A stretch of 64,000 nucleotides of DNA from Gonapodya sp. JEL0774 (taxonomy: Eukaryota > Monoblepharomycota > Monoblepharidomycetes > Monoblepharidales > Gonapodyaceae). A program made the position numbers and the translations under genes. The stretch lies in assembly GCA_027604505.1 (NCBI GenBank), contig JADIIX010000096.1, positions 1-64,000 on the forward strand. The letters run 5' to 3'. This document shows, piece after piece, positions 58,821 to 64,000 of this stretch (position 1 is the first letter of the stretch; each line of letters opens with the position of its first letter). The notes under the pieces were generated by a model. It was given only the letters and a program-made list of their open reading frames with translations. It searched no databases and was not told the origin of the DNA.

Positions 58821-59499
58821 CTAAAATTGAATCCTCACCTTAAGCGCGTTGGCAATGGTGATGTACTTCTTCTGGGCTTCCTCCTTCGTCATACCCTTGA
58901 CGTCATTCCAAGCATTCCACTTGGCCTTGCCTTTGAAGTCCAAGAATCCTGTTTGAATTGATTCCACAAACCGAAAAGGGGACAGTACAAGGCAAGAGAC
59001 AAAAATACAAGAGAAAGATGAGATTTTGGGCGAAGCAGTGACGATAATCAGTAAGCGTTGGGGCAACCGTCTACGACCTAAGGGGATCGCAAAACTGACC
59101 AGGTTGCGGAGTGTTGATGTCACCGACGGTTCCTTGCTTGTATAGAGCGTCTGCACGGCAGGATCATCATGAAACAGATCGGGGGGTAGATTGACAAGAA
59201 AGGTAAACGGATTGATTGACGAGTGAGAGAAGGTGTGCCATCAATGGGCTTTGGAAATGTCGCTGTTCAAGCGTCCAAGGCCCTCGACAACAATTACGAA
59301 CAGAGTTCAAGGAGTTCTGCGTCAGTAGGGCGACTCTTCAGATCGTTGCTATTGACGCAACCGGTAGAGATAGGAAAGTGATGTACCACGGGGAATGAGA
59401 TTGCCGGATTGCATTCTAGAAAAAAGGCAGAATTTCGCAAGAATGTTCTACGCACATCTCCTTGGCGGCTTGCTCGAATTCGGCACTGAGGTCGGACAT
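58821..59499 (-). CDS. Acyl-CoA-binding protein (ACBP)
   Basis: ACBP is a small four-helix cytosolic carrier of long-chain acyl-CoA. Exons read leftwards: MSDLSAEFEQAAKEM (from 59499), then NDLKSRPTDAELLEL (about 59340), then YALYKQGTVGDINTP across the split Tyr codon, and last GFLDFKGKAKWNAWNDVKGM followed by TKEEAQKKYITIANALKVRI. The conserved ligand-binding YxxYKQAT-like stretch and the KWxAWxxxKG motif are clear. The total is about 90 residues, usual for the family. Three introns, two of them over 80 nt. Confidence 0.93.
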
Positions 59500-59776
59500 G
59501 ATGAATATGAGATTCGTGTGGGTTGGACGAGAGAGTAGTGTATGAAAAGGGTCACCTGCGCATCGTCATTCCAGCCACGGCAACCACGCACATCCACCAG
59601 TCTTGCTAAAACGAATTATTGGCTCAAAAGCCACAAAAACCAGTTTACATCGCGATTCTCTGAATATTGGTGCTCTCCTTTCTTGTGTAGTAATACAGTG
59701 GAGGAGCCTTGGAAGATGATAAAACTAGCGATTCAGACATGTAACTATTCGACGAAATGGGACAAACACTTTTGGT

Positions 59777-62257
59777 TTGTATGAGTCAGAATGTCGAAAG
59801 TGTGTTGAGAATTTGCTCTGTCATGGTTCACCAAGTCAGTTCCTGTCCTGGGTATCATCGCGGAGACTCACATTCGAGATGGAAAATCCGGACGATTGGA
59901 AGTTTTTTCTCCGATCGCGAGCTTGGCTGACGGAGATATCACTTGGTCCCAAGTTTGAGATGAAAGATGAGATCCCTGAGCATCAAGAGTCCGGCGGAAC
60001 GGACCCGCTCAAGAGGACGGGGGCGACAATGGCAAGATTCGAAACCGCCAATGTCGTAAACCCACCAAATCGCCCGCCGGATCCAGATGGTGCTCCAAAT
60101 CAATCGGGATGCTTGACTTCAGAGCACATCCCCTCAAAACCGCTTCTCCCGGCAAGGACGCCAGAATCGTCGGGATCGAGTACACAAGAGTACGACGATC
60201 TCTCGCAATTTCTAAGCGATAATGGCAGAACAGAAGTGTCGCGATCCGGCCCTGGCTTGGATATGGCGGGAAGAGAGAGTCAGCGGAGAGAGCGCAACCG
60301 CTTAGAGGCAAAGCTTGTCTTCGATGGACGTTGCAAATTCAGTTGGAATATACCCTGGGATCCTAGAGAAATGGGCGAAAAGCTGAAAGCGGCCCCAGCG
60401 ATATCTACGGCAAAAGACAGAGCGGATGGTCTCATCTCACCCAATGTTTTGGGGAAATCAAATGTGGCTGTCGGCAATTCTCACCAAAGAACTTCGGATG
60501 ACTCCGAGTCTCCAGACATTTTTGAGGGTCTTCGAAAGGAATTCATCGGGGATGTACCCAGCAGTAGCTGCGGTGGTGAATCGGAAGTCAACATTCGGAA
60601 ACGGAAGAGAGATGAGGACAATGGTGTTAACTTGGACAGCGAAGGGACTCGAGGCTATCATCTTCATGAAGCACTTTCTGCTGTGACTGGCCCAGCAACT
60701 GAGAAGGCCGATTTTGATCACCCAATGAAACGTCCCCGCGCTGATCTCGGTGGCCGGGCACCGGAAAGCGACGGCAGGACAGGCAGTGTAGATGCACCAC
60801 CTGGGAATCAGCAGGCGGGGCTCCAACAGCAATCGGAGATCTCAGATAGTCTTTTGCCTCCGGTCGTCTCCAAACCGCCGACCTCCCTCCGCCCAAAGTG
60901 GTTGACATTTGCTCTTCCCGAGAACGGACGACAATTTAGCGAGGTGAGACTTGACAGTTTATTTGCATCGCCAAAGTGTTATATTGGAATCCTTCGTCAA
61001 TCACAGTTTGAACTTCAACTCTACACGTCCTTTTCCCCTAAACCTCCACATTATCCCGCATTACTCGCCGAGTTTCGGCCTTTGGAAACTAGTACTGTGT
61101 CCACAAAATCGTCTTCCGGACTGGAACCTCTCCGATTTCTGGTTCTCCAGAAAAATATTCGTCGTCTCACTCTTCCAGGCGATGAAGCAAAGCCATGGAG
61201 TGCGACGGCGAGCATGGAACTCGATAACGTGACATGGAATGTGTACGGAAAGTCCGCTCTTGGGGCGACCAGCAGCGAGAAGCGCAAAAGGGAAACAAAG
61301 GATCGCGCTGGCCAGAAACACGCGAAACCCACGAAATCACGTTCAGAAGCTGGACCGCAAAGCAAGTGGGCGAGGGAAAGTGCCGCGATACGCAGGTTAG
61401 CGTTTAGTGTTCAGAACTTCGCATTGATCCACTATCGCAGACTTGGAGTTCCTGTCTTTGTTCCAGTCTGTTCTCCGACCTCTTTGCACACTTAAACGCT
61501 GTGCAATCTCCCCGCGCTCCCCCGCAACCCTCTTCTAATGACAACATTTTACCAGTACTACATGCTCATAAATTTTGGATCAGAATTGCAGAGGGACAAC
61601 CGTCTGCACCAGTTTCAACCATGAAAGCTGACAAAACAGAAGCTGGCAAAAAGGTCACGAGGAGAAGAAATCGGAAACACAAAGGAGAGACTAGTTCCAA
61701 TAAACCTGAGGGTCCACGAGACATTGATCCTATTCTGTCCAAAGACCCTGCCACCGAGGTTCCGTCCAGCGGTTCGGTGGGAGCCAACAGCAATAAATCT
61801 CAGGTGGACGCTGTCGTATTGCGTTTGGACGGAACAGAAATGGTTTGTTACTCCCAAACTCTATGCTAGAGTGGCAATATGACACATTATACTCCATCAT
61901 TAGGAAAACCGCCTCTCTCATCGACTTCGATCTGTCTTATCGTGCCTCGCTGTTACTGGCTCTGGCGAATCCGGGAAGTCAAAAGCCATGCTGGCACGGT
62001 CACCCCACAGCTCTCCACTCTCTGAATCTGTCGGGAATACACCATCAATTGACCGTCCCCGAAAAGTACTCGATATGGGTGCTGTACACGACGAGAATAC
62101 GCCACCTGGCTCAATCAGCCAATCTCGGGAGACAGATGATGAACGGATGACAAGGCTGGGGGGAGTACTTGGGATAATGGAGGACACCGTTGCGGAATTG
62201 AGCGAGTGGCTCCAGAGTCAGAAGGAACGCCTGCAAGTGCCGACTATAAATCTATAG
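59777..62257 (+). CDS. Hypothetical nuclear-type protein, likely multi-exon
   Basis: A frame of 572 residues (59777-61495) has a probable inner start at 59880 (MENPDDWKFFLRSRAW). It is charged and mostly disordered, with putative nuclear signals (RKRKRDED; HPMKRPRADL). One compact-looking region lies at about residues 365-470 (WLTFALPENGRQFSEVRLDS, YIGILRQSQFELQLYTSF, EPLRFLVLQKNIRRLTL). Downstream frames keep the same composition: KADKTEAGKKVTRRRNRKHK near 61630, and IMEDTVAELSEWLQSQKERL before a stop at 62257. They probably are later exons, with gttagc near 61394 a candidate donor, but I could not settle the joins. I do not recognise a domain. A DNA- or chromatin-associated role is only suggested by the basic signals. 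Confidence 0.5.
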
Positions 62258-62388
62258 GGTCAGTAAGGTTTTAACTCAGCATTCTTGCTATGTATCGATT
62301 GTAACAGATGTATATTCACTGTTTGCAAATGAAATTATTACAACAGGTGCAGGACCTCAGTTAACTGAGTACAAGGTCCAGGCACTAT

Positions 62389-63800
62389 GTTCATAAATTG
62401 GCCTCCTCCCTGGGTAGTTCTCCAATGAGGGTATCGCCCGCCGTAAAGCGTTTGATGTTCTCTGACACATAACGAGAAAGTTTCTGACCAACCCGCGTGT
62501 TCGACCACGACATATGAGGGGTGCAGAAAATTGGGTGTGGATGATACTGGAGCACGTTTCAAACCCAACCCATTGCAATGTGTCACGAAGAGTAAGTACA
62601 GAGCCGATTGAGGGACCTACACTGACATTACCTTCAACAGGGGATTGGATGCGGATATTGGCTCCCCCTTGAAGACATCGAGGGCTTAAGGAAAAATGCA
62701 ACATCAGAATACCCCAGATGAGGTGGCATGCAGAAAGCTACGAACTGGCACCAGAAATCTGACCGCTCTCGACAGACTCAATCAGAGCAGACTCATCAAG
62801 TAATGCACCACGACTAATGTTGACAACATAGGCTCCCTTCTTAAGCTTAGAAAAGACGTCACGGTTGACGATGTTCTCGGTTGAAGCAGACGCCGGAGCG
62901 GCAATGACCAGATAATCAATAGTAGAAAGAAGGTCCGTGTTGGATGCCCTTGTTTGCGATGCGATTAAGATTGATAGTAAGTAAATTAAATAGAAAGGGG
63001 AGCTTAAAAATTGCGTAGGCAATTCACCATTCGTCTGCAGCGTACACGTTATCAACGTTAGCGGGAGGCACTCCTTGCACACTTCTCTTCGACCCAAAGA
63101 CTTCCATACCGAAAGCCTTGGCGCGCTTCGCGATCTCCAACCCGATACTTCCCAACCCCAGGATAAATATCCTTGAACCTTCAATGTCCCCGCTCGCTAA
63201 AGCGGTTCCCCGAGTCCACCAGCTATCATCTGTTGCTGGCAAAGAACGTTCATGGAAACGCTTAGCTTGGCGCAAAATCGCCGCGAGAACAAACTCTGCA
63301 ATTGCAGACGAATTGACTTGGGAGATGGTGATTCTGACAAGACCCTGAATACCAGGAAAACTGTTTGGAGGGACGGGGCTTCAGGATGACTCGCGCTGAT
63401 TAGGCACCACAAAATCTCACGTGAAATGCTCCGTCCCAGCGGATGGTGCTATCACAAGGGATACCCTCTGGAAGCAAAGTATGGAACAAGATCGGACTCT
63501 TTCAGTTGACAAGGGGATCCATCAGTCGATAGATACCTTCCACTTTTCCAAAGTCCGCTTAACATCGACAGACGTATCCCTGCCCTTAACGTTAAATGGT
63601 CCTAGCAAGATTTGAGACTGGGCAGCTAACTCGTTTTGGTTTGGATCCAAAGGAAGTGAGCTGTCGTTGTCCACTGGAACCCAGGTGATTTCAGGGGTAC
63701 GGGGGATAAGAGCACTGTAAGATTTGAAGAAAGACCCAAAGACTAAAACAGGGGTAGGAGATTGGGTGGAGTTTCCGGATGTTGGGTTTGACGTGAGCAT
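62389..63800 (-). CDS. D-isomer-specific 2-hydroxyacid dehydrogenase
   Basis: The product is an NAD(P)-dependent reductase of 2-oxoacids, related to glyoxylate/hydroxypyruvate reductase. Exons leftwards from ATG 63800: TPVLVFGSFFKSYSALIPRT, LLPEGIPCDSTIRWDGAFH, VNSSAIAEFVLAAILRQAKR, RIFILGLGSIGLEIAKRAKA (nucleotide-binding GxGxxG), STIDYLVIAAPASASTENIV, FSKLKKGAYVVNISRGALLD (catalytic Arg) and LDVFKGEPI with the catalytic Glu region. The last exon gives FCTPHMSWSNTRVGQKLS, whose His completes the triad, and ends NIKRFTAGDTLIGELPREEA at TGA 62389. The substrate is not determinable. Upstream in-frame ATG at 63908 is an alternative start. The rightmost 200 bases of the window show no other gene. 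Confidence 0.87.
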
Positions 63801-64000
63801 CGGATTCAAATGCGATCGCGACAAGTGGATGTTGTGGATTGCAGATAAAAGCCAGAAGAATTCCTCTTTGGGCTTGTGCCACGAGCGTGATGCGCAGAGA
63901 TTCGTCAAGAATTCGGATTGCGAAATTTATATGCTCGGCATTACTTTAGTATTAGCGCCTCAACCATCTTCTCTCCTCTCACCATCTCCGATATCAATGA

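Noticed and set aside
1-64000. CRISPR array, bacterial operons or prophage
   Set aside because: Spliced genes, nuclear tRNA intron and eukaryote-only families show this is eukaryotic nuclear DNA. No regularly spaced repeats were seen.

Overview
The window is nuclear DNA of a fungus. Nearly every gene is split by short GT..AG introns (about 50-130 nt). The gene set includes fungal hallmarks: a GPR1/FUN34/YaaH transporter, a CBM18 glyoxal oxidase, a DUF1691/Mcp1-like membrane protein, and a disrupted Sla2 fragment. Glucosylceramide synthase, an STK32-type kinase and CBM18 next to a copper radical oxidase would suit an early-diverging (chytrid-like) fungus, but that placement is inference. I rebuilt exon structures by eye from splice sites, reading frame and family motifs. 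Spans are firm for the named families; some internal junctions are provisional.

Layout. 1.1-1.7 kb (+): decayed Sla2/HIP1R actin-binding fragment. 1.96 kb: tRNA-Ile(UAU) with intron. 2.6-6.4 kb (+): WDR48/Bun107 WD40 protein. 6.6-11.3 kb (+): exocyst Sec5. 11.5-12.9 kb (+): mitochondrial ornithine carbamoyltransferase. 13.0-13.4 kb (-): molybdopterin synthase small subunit. 13.6-15.6 kb (-): V-ATPase subunit d. 16.3-21.8 kb (+): two adjacent related genes, one coding a single GST-like module plus a C-terminal membrane anchor, the other three GST-like modules plus an EMAPII/Arc1p-type tRNA-binding domain. 22.7-25.3 kb (-): ceramide glucosyltransferase. 25.8-28.5 kb (+): STK32-like kinase. 28.6-29.8 kb (+): DUF1691-like membrane protein. 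30.05-31.1 kb (-): CoA-type Nudix hydrolase, divergent from a 31.2-32.8 kb NmrA-like protein. 33.05-34.6 kb (+): acetate-transporter family. 35.5-38.4 kb (+): membrane-anchored CBM18 glyoxal oxidase. 38.4-41.5 kb: gene-poor. 41.5-44.1 kb (+): long disordered protein. 44.4-48.7 kb (-): tandem pair of NAD(P)-binding epimerase-like genes. 50.6-52.2 kb (+): zinc-finger alpha/beta hydrolase. 52.4-53.9 kb (-): 2OG-Fe(II) oxygenase. 54.2-54.6 kb (-): small unknown protein. 54.8-56.6 kb (+): peroxisomal MaoC-type enoyl-CoA hydratase ending in SKL. 56.7-58.3 kb (-): alpha/beta hydrolase. 58.8-59.5 kb (-): acyl-CoA-binding protein. 59.8-62.3 kb (+): unknown nuclear-like protein. 62.4-63.8 kb (-): D-2-hydroxyacid dehydrogenase.

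These are mostly unrelated housekeeping genes. A loose acyl-CoA theme (Nudix CoA diphosphatase, peroxisomal hydratase, ACBP) is scattered rather than clustered. The most unusual element is the 16.3-21.8 kb pair: a candidate aminoacyl-tRNA-synthetase scaffold with three GST-like modules beside a membrane-anchored single-module paralogue.
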